DNA from: Clostridia bacterium
GTDB lineage: Bacteria > Bacillota_A > Clostridia > Christensenellales > Aristaeellaceae
Assembly (NCBI GenBank): GCA_017525805.1
Contig: JAFXSH010000162.1
Coordinates: forward strand, 1-38,115
Length of the DNA stretch: 38,115 nt
Direction of reading: 5' to 3'
Below, in pieces: positions 30,926-38,115 of this stretch (position 1 is the stretch's first letter; each line of letters starts with the position of its first letter). The notes beneath the pieces were generated by a model. It did no database searches, was not told where the DNA came from, and was given only the letters and a program-made list of their open reading frames with translations. Made by a program: the position numbers and the translations under genes.

Positions 30926-31732
30926 ATGATCAAACGGGTGGAACGCGCCCAGGAGGCACGAAAGGAGAAGAAGCGGTGGGCCGCGGGCGCGATGGCCACC
31001 GGGCTGCTGCTGTGCGCCATGGGCACATTCTACACGGCCCGGACACGCACAGCCGAGGTGGTGGCGCGGAAGCGGGAGCTGCCCATTTACGCCGTGGACC
31101 GGGACGACAATAAAATCGCCATCAGCTTCGACGCGGCCTGGGGCGGCGATAAAACGGAAAAAATCCTGGATATATTGGATGAATACGGGGTCAAAACCAC
31201 GTTCTTTATGGTAGATATCTGGACCCAGCGATTTCCCGACCTGGTGAAGGAAATCGCCGCCAGGGGCCATGAGATCGGCAATCATTCCACCACGCACCCG
31301 AAAATGAGCACGTTGAGCCGGGATCAGATCAAGCGGGAATTGGACACCATGGCGGATAACGTGCAGGCCCTCACAGGCGTCAGGCCCACCCTGTTCCGCC
31401 CGCCCTATGGCGATTACAACAACGACGTGGTGCTCATCGCCAGGGCTTCGGGCTATGAACCGATCCAGTGGAGCGTGGATTCCATAGACTGGAAAAACAA
31501 GGGCGTGCAGCCCCTGATCGACCGGGCCACCAAAAACGTGAAAAGCGGCGATATCGTGCTCTTTCACAACGATTCCAAATATATCCTGGATGCGCTGCCC
31601 ACCATTCTCAAAAGCTATCGGGAGCAGGGGTTCACGGTGGTGCCCATCTCCGAACTGCTGCTGACCGGGGAAACCACTTTGGACGCGCAGGGGATTCAGC
31701 ACCCCGCGCCCACAACGATACCGGAGGTGTGA
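30926..31732 (+). CDS. PdaB-like polysaccharide deacetylase, membrane-anchored
   Basis: 268 residues. One transmembrane segment at about 19-37 follows a basic N-terminus, so the catalytic domain (60-250) is outside. NodB motifs: SFDAAWG (D69), the metal pair in GNHSTTHPKMS (H120, H124), RPPYGDYNNDV near 148, the SVDSIDW strand, and DIVLFHND near 212. The SFDAAWG form with a single Asp is that of the PdaB/YlxY group, which in Bacillus is made in sporulation. It would remove N-acetyl groups from peptidoglycan or related glycans. Six bases separate its stop from the SSB-like gene, so the two are cotranscribed. Two candidate sporulation-type promoter signals lie upstream. Confidence 0.9.
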   Translation: MIKRVERAQEARKEKKRWAAGAMATGLLLCAMGTFYTARTRTAEVVARKRELPIYAVDRDDNKIAISFDAAWGGDKTEKILDILDEYGVKTTFFMVDIWTQRFPDLVKEIAARGHEIGNHSTTHPKMSTLSRDQIKRELDTMADNVQALTGVRPTLFRPPYGDYNNDVVLIARASGYEPIQWSVDSIDWKNKGVQPLIDRATKNVKSGDIVLFHNDSKYILDALPTILKSYREQGFTVVPISELLLTGETTLDAQGIQHPAPTTIPEV

Positions 31733-31738
31733 AGGAAC

Positions 31739-32392
31739 ATGGAAACGGAAAACAACCAACTGACGCTCTGCGGCATGATCGAAAGCGAACCGGTACTGGA
31801 TCATGAGGTATTCGGCGAGCATTTTTACCGCATGGATTTGAAGGTACCCCGCCTGTCCGGGGCCCAGGACCTGCTGCCCGTTACGGTGAGCGAACGGCTC
31901 ATGAACAGCCAGGTGACCCCCGGCGTGCGCATCGCCATACAGGGCCAGCTTCGTTCCTATAATAAAGTGATGGGCGGGACCGGGCGGCTGCTGCTCACCG
32001 CATTCGCCCAGCGGCTGCTGCCGCCGGATGACAGCGAAAACCCCAACATGATCCATTTGACCGGGGCCATCTGCAAGCCCCCGGCTTTCCGCACCACGCC
32101 TTTTGGCCGGGAAATCGCCGATCTCATGTTAGCAGTGAACCGGGCCTTCGGCAAGAGCGATTATATCCCCTGCATCGCCTGGGGCCGCACCGCCCGCTAC
32201 GCTGCCGGCCTCAGTGTGGGTGACCGCCTGGAGGTGCAGGGCCGCTTCCAGAGCCGGGAATACCAGAAGCAGATGCCCGACGGCACCGTCATGAACCGCA
32301 TGGCCTACGAGGTGTCCCTAAGCCGCCTGACCTGCGTGCATGAGCTGCCTTTAGCTGCCCCCGCGGCGGTGCACGAAAGCGCCGTACAGTAA
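31739..32392 (+). CDS. tandem OB-fold, single-stranded DNA-binding-like protein
   Basis: 217 residues with two OB folds: about 6-95 (LTLCGMIESEPVLDHEVFGE, YRMDLKVPRLSG, VRIAIQGQLRSY) and 103-205 (IHLTGAICKPPAFRTTPFGR, ADLMLAVNRAFGKSDYIPCI, GDRLEVQGRFQSREY). The second closely resembles the SSB/PriB fold. The acidic C-terminal tail (DDDIPF) of housekeeping SSB is missing, ending instead in HESAVQ. It is probably a DNA-binding paralogue with a special role, not the replicative SSB. Start fixed by AAGGAAC; downstream of the deacetylase and closed by a strong terminator. Confidence 0.85.
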   Translation: METENNQLTLCGMIESEPVLDHEVFGEHFYRMDLKVPRLSGAQDLLPVTVSERLMNSQVTPGVRIAIQGQLRSYNKVMGGTGRLLLTAFAQRLLPPDDSENPNMIHLTGAICKPPAFRTTPFGREIADLMLAVNRAFGKSDYIPCIAWGRTARYAAGLSVGDRLEVQGRFQSREYQKQMPDGTVMNRMAYEVSLSRLTCVHELPLAAPAAVHESAVQ

Positions 32393-32396
32393 CATA

Positions 32397-32441
32397 CAGC
32401 CCCGCGCGTGACATTGTTTATCGTCGCGGGGCTGTTTTTTT
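32397..32441 (+). terminator. terminator of the deacetylase/SSB-like unit
   Basis: 10-bp stem CAGCCCCGCG/CGCGGGGCTG (32397-32406 with 32425-32434) and a run of seven T. Confidence 0.9.
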
Positions 32442-32443
32442 AT

Positions 32444-32743
32444 TTATTTCTTGCTTTTCCAATATTCCTTACTCTTTTGCGTTTTCTCTCTGCGCTTTTT
32501 TCTGGCAATCACCGCATTCTGGATGCAAAGCGCCATAAGAAAAGCAAAACAGCAGACTAGCATGGCGGCGGCTGTCCAGTCCTGCCCCCCAGCGGCGTCA
32601 ATGATCGCAAAAACGACGCCCCAAAAAGCAAGGATCAGCGGAGCATACATTTTATTGCGGATCGGATGGCAGGACAGCACGCAAACAAACACCGCAAAGT
32701 GCAGAAGCCGTAACGCGCCGGCCGTCACGAATTGTCCGCGCAT
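32444..32743 (-). CDS. small three-helix membrane protein
   Basis: 99 residues. Hydrophobic helices at about 7-24, 33-50 and 54-75, then a very basic tail ARKKRREKTQKSKEYWKSKK, which suggests the C-terminus lies in the cytosol. No family recognised. The frame extends to 32902, but the ATG at 32741-32743 has GGGAGGAG just upstream and the promoter candidate lies inside the extension, so I use the shorter form. It may be a small transporter-like or structural membrane protein; nothing in the neighbourhood points to a role. Confidence 0.65.
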   Translation of the reverse strand: MRGQFVTAGALRLLHFAVFVCVLSCHPIRNKMYAPLILAFWGVVFAIIDAAGGQDWTAAAMLVCCFAFLMALCIQNAVIARKKRREKTQKSKEYWKSKK

Positions 32744-32782
32744 GTCCTCTCCTCCCTTCCGTCGTCCATTTTTTACGGGTTC

Positions 32783-32811
32783 ATCATACCATGAAACACG
32801 TTCCGCTGAAA
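32783..32811 (-). promoter_or_regulatory. candidate promoter of the small membrane protein
   Basis: Minus strand: -35 TTTCAG (32806-32811), 17-bp spacer, -10 TATGAT (32783-32788), 40 nt before the ATG. Confidence 0.4.
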
Positions 32812-32854
32812 GAGAGAGCCGCCCAAGCGATACGTTTTCCCGTCCCAAATGAGA

Positions 32855-32877
32855 AAACGCTGTCCGAAACAGCGCTT
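32855..32877 (-). terminator. terminator after the polytopic membrane protein
   Basis: 8-bp stem AAGCGCTG/CAGCGTTT on the minus strand (one G-U pair), ending in TTTTCTC, 22 bp after the stop codon. Confidence 0.55.
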
Positions 32878-32898
32878 CAAAACTGTTGGCATACGCCT

Positions 32899-34362
32899 TC
32901 ACGGGGCGGGCAGACGATATTGTTCGTTGAGCGTCCCGTCCGGCCGGATGGTGATTTCCATTTGCTTCACGGTGATCCCGTGCTTGTACAGGGTCATGGA
33001 CATGCGGTCCCCCACGTACAGGGGCAGGGGCCAGTTATTGCTTGTATCGAATTGGGGCACGCGCACGGTGACGCTCGTTTCCCCCGCCTGATCCGCCGTT
33101 ACGATCTGCGAAAGGATATCCCCGTCGATTTGGCGGATGACGGATGGATGAATATTGTTATAGGAATTGGATTCCACAAAGGTGCGCCAGCGGGTGTTGG
33201 TTTCAAACAGCAGCAGGCACAGGACCAAAGGCAGCGCCGCCGCCGTCCGGGGATATCGGGCGGCTGCCGCGCCTAAGCCGGTGAACGCCAGCAGCAGGAA
33301 GAAAAACAGGAAGTTGAACTGGATATCCGCCATCGCAGCGTTGGCGGGCCCCGTCCAGGCGCACAGCAGCACGATATATCCAAAGCAGAGGACGCCCACA
33401 ATCAGGTGGAAGAAGACTGATCGGCCTGTTTCCTTATCTTTCCGGCGGAAAGCCGTCAGGGAAAAACCAATCACGCACAGAATACAGAAGATCAGGAAAA
33501 ACAGATTGACGCCGGACAGCTTCGTGAAGGCGCTTCCCAAAGCGGAAAGAACGCGTTCTGCCAGCGGTTCTTCCGAGGCCAGGGAAGCGGCCCTGCCGCC
33601 ATGGGCCTCGAACACCAGCGCCACAATCCACAGCAAAAGGCCGCAAAGCTTCACGGCGTTCCGCTTGAGGAAGCCGTTTTCGCCCCGATGCTTGATCCCA
33701 TCCCGCGCGACGGAACAGGAGAACCAAATCGCCAGTGCGCCGCTGGGGTACAGGTTGGACAGGAACAGCAGATAGATCAGCAGGATCAGAAGGCCTTGGC
33801 GCACCGGATGCTCCCCGTCCCAGAGAAGCGCTGTCACATCCCGGATGGTCAGCCCCATGATCAGGGAAAACACCAGCAGGGAAGGGATCAGATAGAAATA
33901 GTAGCTGGTCAGGTTCATGGAGTGGAACAGGTAATCGTTGGCGAATACGTTATTGCGAAAGATCAGGAAATGGGCGAGCAGAAACAGCGCCGCCGCCAGG
34001 GCGGAAGGGCCTGTCCCCACCCCATATCGCCGCCGGAGCAGCTGGTAAAACATGTACACGTATATGGCGATGGCCAGGGAAACCACAAACGCCGCCGTCA
34101 GGGAAATGGCGGAAAAATAATCCCCGGTGAGGGGCATGAGCAGGATCACGCCTAAGCCGGAGGCTGCGGACATCAGGTTTTCCGGCAGCACACGGGTGGG
34201 ATTCCAATTCCCCCACAGGGGATAAGCGCTGCGGGTATTGGAAACGTACAGCCAATCGTCGCTGTCAAACAGCAGCAGCGGGTGGACGCTGGTGAAAAAC
34301 ACGAGCATCGACGCCAATACCGCGCAGAAAACCGCCAGACCCGTCCAATCCCGCTTCTTCAT
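32899..34362 (-). CDS. polytopic membrane protein, probable GT-C type glycosyltransferase
   Basis: 487 residues with about eleven transmembrane helices and a soluble C-terminal part of about 80 residues. After the first helix the loop LFDSDDWLYVSN carries an acidic DSDD, as in the first extracellular loop of GT-C enzymes that use polyprenyl-phosphate sugars (GtrII/PMT-like). It may glycosylate a surface polymer or protein. An ATG twelve bases earlier (34374) is possible, but its AAAGG site would touch the start codon; the ATG at 34362 has AAAGGA 11 bases upstream. It lies 23 bp after miaA and is probably cotranscribed. The glycosyltransferase call is tentative. Confidence 0.72.
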   Translation of the reverse strand: MKKRDWTGLAVFCAVLASMLVFFTSVHPLLLFDSDDWLYVSNTRSAYPLWGNWNPTRVLPENLMSAASGLGVILLMPLTGDYFSAISLTAAFVVSLAIAIYVYMFYQLLRRRYGVGTGPSALAAALFLLAHFLIFRNNVFANDYLFHSMNLTSYYFYLIPSLLVFSLIMGLTIRDVTALLWDGEHPVRQGLLILLIYLLFLSNLYPSGALAIWFSCSVARDGIKHRGENGFLKRNAVKLCGLLLWIVALVFEAHGGRAASLASEEPLAERVLSALGSAFTKLSGVNLFFLIFCILCVIGFSLTAFRRKDKETGRSVFFHLIVGVLCFGYIVLLCAWTGPANAAMADIQFNFLFFFLLLAFTGLGAAAARYPRTAAALPLVLCLLLFETNTRWRTFVESNSYNNIHPSVIRQIDGDILSQIVTADQAGETSVTVRVPQFDTSNNWPLPLYVGDRMSMTLYKHGITVKQMEITIRPDGTLNEQYRLPAP

Positions 34363-34385
34363 GGCAGGACGCATCCTTTCATTCT

Positions 34386-35273
34386 TTATTCCGCCAGAAA
34401 AGCGTCGATCAGTTCCGAAGCCTGCTCAACGGGTTCCCCCGCCATATCCAGCCAGTGCAGGTTTTCTTCCCGGCGGAACCAGGTCATTTGCCGCTTGGCG
34501 AATTTCTTGATGGCGTTGCCCAGCTCCAGCACCATTTGATCATAGGATAATTCGCCCAACAGATACCGGGTAAGATACCGGTATTCCAAGCCCAACTTCA
34601 TCAAAAACGACCTGCTGACGCCCGCGTCCATGAGATTCTTTACTTCCTCCACCATGCCCTGCTTCAACCGCCTGTCCAGGCGCTCGTCGATGCGGGCTTT
34701 CAGGGTTTCCCGGGGCCAGGTCACGCCCAATTTCAGCGTTTCATACCGGGGATCGCGCCTGCCGGGGTGGTAATCGTCCGCCGCCAGGCGTTCCAGGGCG
34801 CGCATGACCCGGTTGCGGTTCTTGGGATCGATGTCCGTATCGGGCAGCTTTTCCTTGAGCATTTCATACAGAGCGGGGGTTTCAAAAGTTTCTAAATGCG
34901 CCCGGAGATTCAAATCCGGTTCGATGTCCGATAGTTCATAGCCGTCCACCACGGAATCCACATACAGGCCGGTGCCGCCCACCAGGAAGGGGATTTTCCC
35001 TCGGGCCACAATGCCGTCGATGGCTTCATAGGCAAGGCGCTGAAAATCCGCCATGGAGAAAAAATCCCCCGGCTGGCATACGTCGATCAGGTGATGGGGA
35101 ACACCCTTCGTTTCGTCCGGCGTGATTTTGCCGCTGCCTAAATCCAGGCCCCGGAACACCTGCCGGGAATCGGCGGACACCACCTCTCCCCCGTATTTGA
35201 GCGCCAATTCCACGCCCAAGCCGCTTTTGCCGGAAGCGTTGGTGCCCATGATCACGATCAGCTTGCCCCGCAT
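34386..35273 (-). CDS. miaA: tRNA dimethylallyltransferase
   Basis: 295 residues. It adds a dimethylallyl group to N6 of A37 in tRNAs reading codons that start with U. P-loop GTNASGKSG at 10-18, DSRQVFRGLDLGSGK near 36-50, HHLIDVCQPGDFF near 62, the substrate channel residues in FLVGGTGLYVDSVVDGY near 98, and a conserved C-terminus FAKRQMTWFR. The frame extends to 35369, but GGGGAGA lies eight bases before the ATG at 35271-35273 and homology begins there; the promoter -10 at 35303 also excludes the long form. Confidence 0.96.
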   Translation of the reverse strand: MRGKLIVIMGTNASGKSGLGVELALKYGGEVVSADSRQVFRGLDLGSGKITPDETKGVPHHLIDVCQPGDFFSMADFQRLAYEAIDGIVARGKIPFLVGGTGLYVDSVVDGYELSDIEPDLNLRAHLETFETPALYEMLKEKLPDTDIDPKNRNRVMRALERLAADDYHPGRRDPRYETLKLGVTWPRETLKARIDERLDRRLKQGMVEEVKNLMDAGVSRSFLMKLGLEYRYLTRYLLGELSYDQMVLELGNAIKKFAKRQMTWFRREENLHWLDMAGEPVEQASELIDAFLAE

Positions 35274-35302
35274 AGACGAACTCTCCCCTTTCATATGGCC
35301 CC

Positions 35303-35332
35303 ATTGTATCATAGGTTTCACATTCATGTAAA
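35303..35332 (-). promoter_or_regulatory. sigma-A promoter of miaA
   Basis: Minus strand: -35 TTTACA (35327-35332), 18-bp spacer, -10 TACAAT (35303-35308). Confidence 0.7.
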
Positions 35333-35464
35333 GTCTGTCCATTTTGTATGCCGGATGGTTCATCTTCAATTTCGATTATTCATTGCTTTCTGCATTTTGT
35401 GCATAATTATTTGTTAATATCCTTAATTTTCAGAAAATTTATGAATAAAAATTCAATTATCCTA

Positions 35465-35493
35465 TTGACAGGCATTCCGGCATGTGGTATACT
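35465..35493 (+). promoter_or_regulatory. strong promoter of the amino-acid ABC operon
   Basis: -35 TTGACA (35465-35470), 17-bp spacer, -10 TATACT (35488-35493), preceded by an AT-rich tract at 35396-35464 that could act as an UP element. Confidence 0.85.
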
Positions 35494-35543
35494 GCACCCG
35501 TTCCCAAGCAAGAAACGATTTGATTTTTCAGGAGGAAATGATC

Positions 35544-36284
35544 ATGAAGAAAATCCTTGCCATCGTATTGACCCTTTGCCTGCTGGTTCCCGCCCTGTCC
35601 GCTTTCGCGGAAGACAAGCTGATCATGGGCACCAACGCCGCTTTCCCTCCCTATGAATATTATGAGGACGGCGTGATCGTAGGCATTGACGCTGAAATCG
35701 CCGCCGCCATCGCTGAAAAGCTCGGCATGGAACTGGTGATCGACGATATGGACTTCGGCGCCATCATCACCGCCGTGACCACCGGCAAGGTATCCATGGG
35801 CATGGCCGGCATGACCGTGACCGAAGAACGCCTCCAGAGCGTGAACTTCTCCACTTCCTACGCCACCGGCATCCAGGCCATCATCGTGAAGGAAGGCTCC
35901 CCCATCACCTCCGTGGATGATCTGTACGCGGAAGGCGCTTCCTACAAGATCGGCGTGCAGGAATCCACCACCGGCGACATTTACTGCACCGACGATTTCG
36001 GCGATGAAAATGTGCTCAAGTACAAAGTGGGCGCTGACGCCGTAGCCGCCCTGCTGGCCGATAAGGTGGACTGCGTGATCATCGACAACAACCCCGCCAA
36101 GGCTTTCGTGGAAGCTAACGACGGCCTGGTGCTGCTGGATACCCAGTACGCCGTGGAAGATTACGCCATCGCCATCGCCCTGGATAATACCGAGCTGCTG
36201 GACAAGATCAACGCCGCCCTGGAAGAATTGATCGCGGACGGCACCGTGGCCGCCATCGTGGCCAAGTACATCCCCGCCGAGTAA
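35544..36284 (+). CDS. polar amino-acid ABC transporter substrate-binding protein
   Basis: 246 residues, SBP_bac_3 type. Signal peptide 1-22 (MKKILAIVLTLCLLVPALSA, site AFA-ED). The ligand-binding start LIMGTNAAFPPYEYYEDGVI, the hinge motif MAGMTVTEERLQSVNFSTSY and GVQESTTGD are typical; the arginine that usually grips the ligand carboxylate would be the one in TEERLQS. There is no lipobox Cys at the cleavage site, so unlike most Gram-positive binding proteins it is not a lipoprotein. AGGAGG sets the ATG. First gene of the importer operon, with a strong promoter upstream and an attenuator-like hairpin behind. Confidence 0.94.
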   Translation: MKKILAIVLTLCLLVPALSAFAEDKLIMGTNAAFPPYEYYEDGVIVGIDAEIAAAIAEKLGMELVIDDMDFGAIITAVTTGKVSMGMAGMTVTEERLQSVNFSTSYATGIQAIIVKEGSPITSVDDLYAEGASYKIGVQESTTGDIYCTDDFGDENVLKYKVGADAVAALLADKVDCVIIDNNPAKAFVEANDGLVLLDTQYAVEDYAIAIALDNTELLDKINAALEELIADGTVAAIVAKYIPAE

Positions 36285-36304
36285 AATACGCTTTCTCTTT
36301 CATC

Positions 36305-36334
36305 CAATAGGGAGCGAGCAATCGCCCCCTATTG
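36305..36334 (+). terminator. attenuator-like hairpin between binding protein and permease
   Basis: 13-bp stem with one A-C mismatch (36305-36317 with 36322-36334), GCAA tetraloop, and a weak T-rich tail CTTTATTTC. It probably lowers read-through so that the binding protein is made in excess. Confidence 0.65.
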
Positions 36335-36354
36335 CTTTATTTCGTAAGGATGGA

Positions 36355-37635
36355 ATGTTCATGAAGAAAAAACAGCCTCTTTGGATCAAGCTCTGCGCAG
36401 TGCTGGCCGTGATCGCCATGGTGGCGGTGGCGGGCTATTTCGCCGTGTTCTATCAGGCGGACGTGCTGAAAATCGAAAACGGCAAGGTAAGCGGCGCCAA
36501 ATCCACCTGGCTCATCGCCCACGACGGGGCGGTGTACTATAAGGTGGCGGACGTGAACGTGCCGAAAAACTATACCGCCGTGAAAAACGCCCAGGATCCT
36601 GACGGCGACGCGATTACCACCTTTTTCCTCTATCAGGGCAAGGACGCGGAAAAGCAGCCGGGCACGCTGCTGGTTACGGGCCAGCCTGTCAGCCAGATTC
36701 CCGATATGAATCAGGGCGAAGAAGCGGAAATCGCAGGTCAAGCGGGCCGCCTGCTGTTTCAGGAAAACAAAGAAGGCCGCACGGCGCTGTTTTACATGGA
36801 ATCGCCCTATGAAGACATCCGCATCGTGATTGAGGTCACCTTGCCCGACGGTGCGTCCGACGAGGACTTGACGGCGCTGATTTCGGTCATGGCCGAAAAG
36901 GTGACGCCGGGCAAGCAGCTTTCCGCCATTGCGGCGGACTTCAAGCTGAACTTCCTGGACGACGACCGCTGGCAGTACCTGTGGAACGGCTTGGGCGTTA
37001 CCCTGTCCATCACCCTGGGCGCTGTGGCGCTGGGCATCGTGATCGGCGTGCTGGTGGCCATGGTGCGCTCCACCTGGGACCAGACCCAGGAAACCATGCG
37101 CAAAGGGCTGGGGCGGACGGTGATGCGCCTGCTCAACGGCATCTGCAATGTGTATCTGACCGTCATCCGCGGCACCCCCGTGGTGATCCAACTGATGATC
37201 GCTTACTACATCATCTTAGCCTCCAGCCGCAACGGTGTCATGGTGGCCATGCTGTCCTTCGGCATCAATTCCGGCGCTTATGTGGCCGAAATCATCCGGG
37301 GCGGCATCATGAGCATCGATAAGGGGCAGATGGAGGCCGGGCGCTCTTTGGGCTTTGACTATATCAAAACCATGTGGTACGTGATCATTCCCCAGACCAT
37401 GAAAAACGTGCTGCCCGCCCTGGCGAACGAATTCATCGTGCTGCTCAAGGAAACCTCCGTGGCCGGTTACGTGGCGGTGAAGGACCTGACCAAGGGCGGC
37501 GACATCATCCGCGGCGTCACCTATTCCGCCTTTATGCCGCTGCTGGCCGTTGCCGCCATTTATCTGGTGATGGTCATGTTCTTCACCTGGCTGGTAGGCA
37601 AGCTGGAAAGGAGGCTGCGCAGCAGTGACCACTGA
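36355..37635 (+). CDS. amino-acid ABC permease with N-terminal extracytoplasmic domain
   Basis: 426 residues, about twice the usual 215-230 for HisM/GlnP permeases. Residues 11-33 form an extra transmembrane helix, about 35-200 a soluble domain (for example GKVSGAKSTWLIAHDGAVYY and EDIRIVIEVTLPDGASDEDL), and about 205-426 a standard permease with WNGLGVTLSITLG, VIRGTPVVIQLMIAYY, the EAA-loop AYVAEIIRGGIMSIDKGQME followed by AGRSLGF, and a C-terminal helix. Topology agrees: the added helix puts the domain outside, where the permease N-terminus normally lies. The start may be 36355 or 36361 (AAGGA is 4 or 10 bases upstream). It overlaps the ATPase gene by 11 bp. Confidence 0.9.
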   Translation: MFMKKKQPLWIKLCAVLAVIAMVAVAGYFAVFYQADVLKIENGKVSGAKSTWLIAHDGAVYYKVADVNVPKNYTAVKNAQDPDGDAITTFFLYQGKDAEKQPGTLLVTGQPVSQIPDMNQGEEAEIAGQAGRLLFQENKEGRTALFYMESPYEDIRIVIEVTLPDGASDEDLTALISVMAEKVTPGKQLSAIAADFKLNFLDDDRWQYLWNGLGVTLSITLGAVALGIVIGVLVAMVRSTWDQTQETMRKGLGRTVMRLLNGICNVYLTVIRGTPVVIQLMIAYYIILASSRNGVMVAMLSFGINSGAYVAEIIRGGIMSIDKGQMEAGRSLGFDYIKTMWYVIIPQTMKNVLPALANEFIVLLKETSVAGYVAVKDLTKGGDIIRGVTYSAFMPLLAVAAIYLVMVMFFTWLVGKLERRLRSSDH

Positions 37636-38104
37636 TATCATCATTTCCGTAAAGGATTTGCAGAAACATTTCAAGGGCGGCGAGCTGAAAGCCCTGCGGG
37701 GCGTGAGCGCCGACATTCACAAGGGCGAAGTGGTGGTGGTGATCGGCCCCAGCGGCAGCGGCAAATCCACCTTCCTAAGGTGCCTGAACCTGCTGGAAAT
37801 GCCCACCTCCGGCACCATTTCCTTTGAGGGCGTGGATATTACCGACCCCAAGGTGAACATCAACGTGCACCGGCAGAAAATGGGCATGGTGTTCCAGCAC
37901 TTTAACCTGTTCCCCCACATGACCGTGCTGCGGAACATGACGCTGGCCCCCATGAAGCTGCTGAAAAAAAGCAAGAAGGAAGCCGAGGACAAGGCCATGG
38001 CCCTGCTCAAGCGGGTGAACCTGGCCGACCGGGCCGACGCTTACCCCAGCCAGCTATGCCGAGTCCGAGTGGCTCCCCGTGCCTCCGCCACAGCTCAATG
38101 TTAA
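37625..38104 (+). CDS. amino-acid ABC ATP-binding protein, 3' part lost at window end
   Basis: A GTG start at 37625, with AGGAGG ten bases upstream and an 11-bp overlap with the permease. Visible parts: Walker A GPSGSGKST near residue 41, Q-loop MVFQHFNLFPH near 90, and helical-domain residues up to ADAYPSQL at about 143. The signature LSGGQ, Walker B and H-loop should follow but do not: the frame runs into CRVRVAPRASATAQC and a stop at 38104. A complete family member has about 240-250 residues. It would energise import with the permease and binding protein. Treat this as a partial gene whose native sequence ends near 38055. Confidence 0.85.
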   Translation: MTTDIIISVKDLQKHFKGGELKALRGVSADIHKGEVVVVIGPSGSGKSTFLRCLNLLEMPTSGTISFEGVDITDPKVNINVHRQKMGMVFQHFNLFPHMTVLRNMTLAPMKLLKKSKKEAEDKAMALLKRVNLADRADAYPSQLCRVRVAPRASATAQC

Positions 38105-38115
38105 TATCCCGATGG
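38055..38115. other. tail not homologous to the ABC gene
   Basis: From about 38055 the sequence stops matching an ABC ATPase. Another plus-strand frame (38055 on) is open and coding-like, YAESEWLPVPPPQLNVNIPM, without stops to the end. This suggests an assembly join or an insertion breakpoint. Confidence 0.55.

Noticed and set aside
30875..32056. 393-codon minus-strand frame opposite the deacetylase and SSB-like genes
   Set aside because: Antisense shadow covering two genuine genes with good starts.
35348..35656. 102-codon frame over the ABC operon promoter
   Set aside because: It covers the consensus promoter and runs out of frame into the binding-protein gene; no ribosome site.

Overview
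The window is GC-rich and densely coded, with strong AGGAGG-type ribosome sites and sigma-A-like promoters. It looks like a chromosomal segment of an anaerobic Gram-positive bacterium of the Clostridia. The reasons are a rubrerythrin, a NifU-like/GGGtGRT pair, a NadD-YqeK fusion next to rsfS, a PdaB-like polysaccharide deacetylase and a tandem-OB SSB-like protein. The order cannot be fixed from sequence alone; Christensenellales/Oscillospirales-like is a guess. No tRNA, rRNA, CRISPR array, transposase or integrase was seen.

Layout. 1-2040: an Fe-S scaffold/GGGtGRT pair runs left and rubrerythrin runs right. 2041-2852: a gene-poor AT-rich stretch with a heptamer-repeat hairpin and a decayed small gene. 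2853-5614: a leftward operon of two esterase-fold hydrolases and an ATP-grasp protein. 5835-8876: divergent alaX and phosphosugar mutase (pgcA-type). 9196-14601: a six-gene leftward operon (GlcNAc-kinase-like ATPase, SIS isomerase, ceramidase-like hydrolase, M20 amidohydrolase, RidA, nucleoside phosphorylase) with a near-consensus promoter and its own terminator; it reads as a cytosolic salvage pathway for an N-acylated amino sugar or glycoconjugate. 14750-18000: an SH3b-repeat exported protein, an XRE regulator and an exported TlpA-like multidomain protein. 18060-21274: a leftward operon nadD-yqeK, rsfS, ArsC-like, zinc ribbon, aldose epimerase. 21343-24830: a four-helix membrane protein with a nuclease-like core, an exported phosphoesterase, a 20-cysteine beta-propeller-like protein and a small anchored protein. 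24989-29640: an EAL-domain membrane protein, an exported SH3-like protein and an amylosucrase-like GH13 enzyme. 29832-32392: a TIM-barrel isomerase, a PdaB-like deacetylase and an SSB-like protein. 32444-35273: a small membrane protein, a polytopic glycosyltransferase-like protein and miaA. 35544-38115: a polar amino-acid ABC importer whose ATPase gene loses homology just before its signature motif near the window end.

Most notable points: (1) the six-gene operon; (2) a 44-bp leader shared (35 of 44 identical) by the cysteine-rich propeller gene and the PdaB-like deacetylase gene, suggesting common, possibly sporulation, control and a candidate spore-coat protein; (3) an ABC permease with an added extracytoplasmic domain; (4) degenerate heptamer-repeat hairpins in three intergenic regions; (5) a small gene with an intact promoter and ribosome site but two in-frame TAA codons, both replaceable by Gln in the reading frame.
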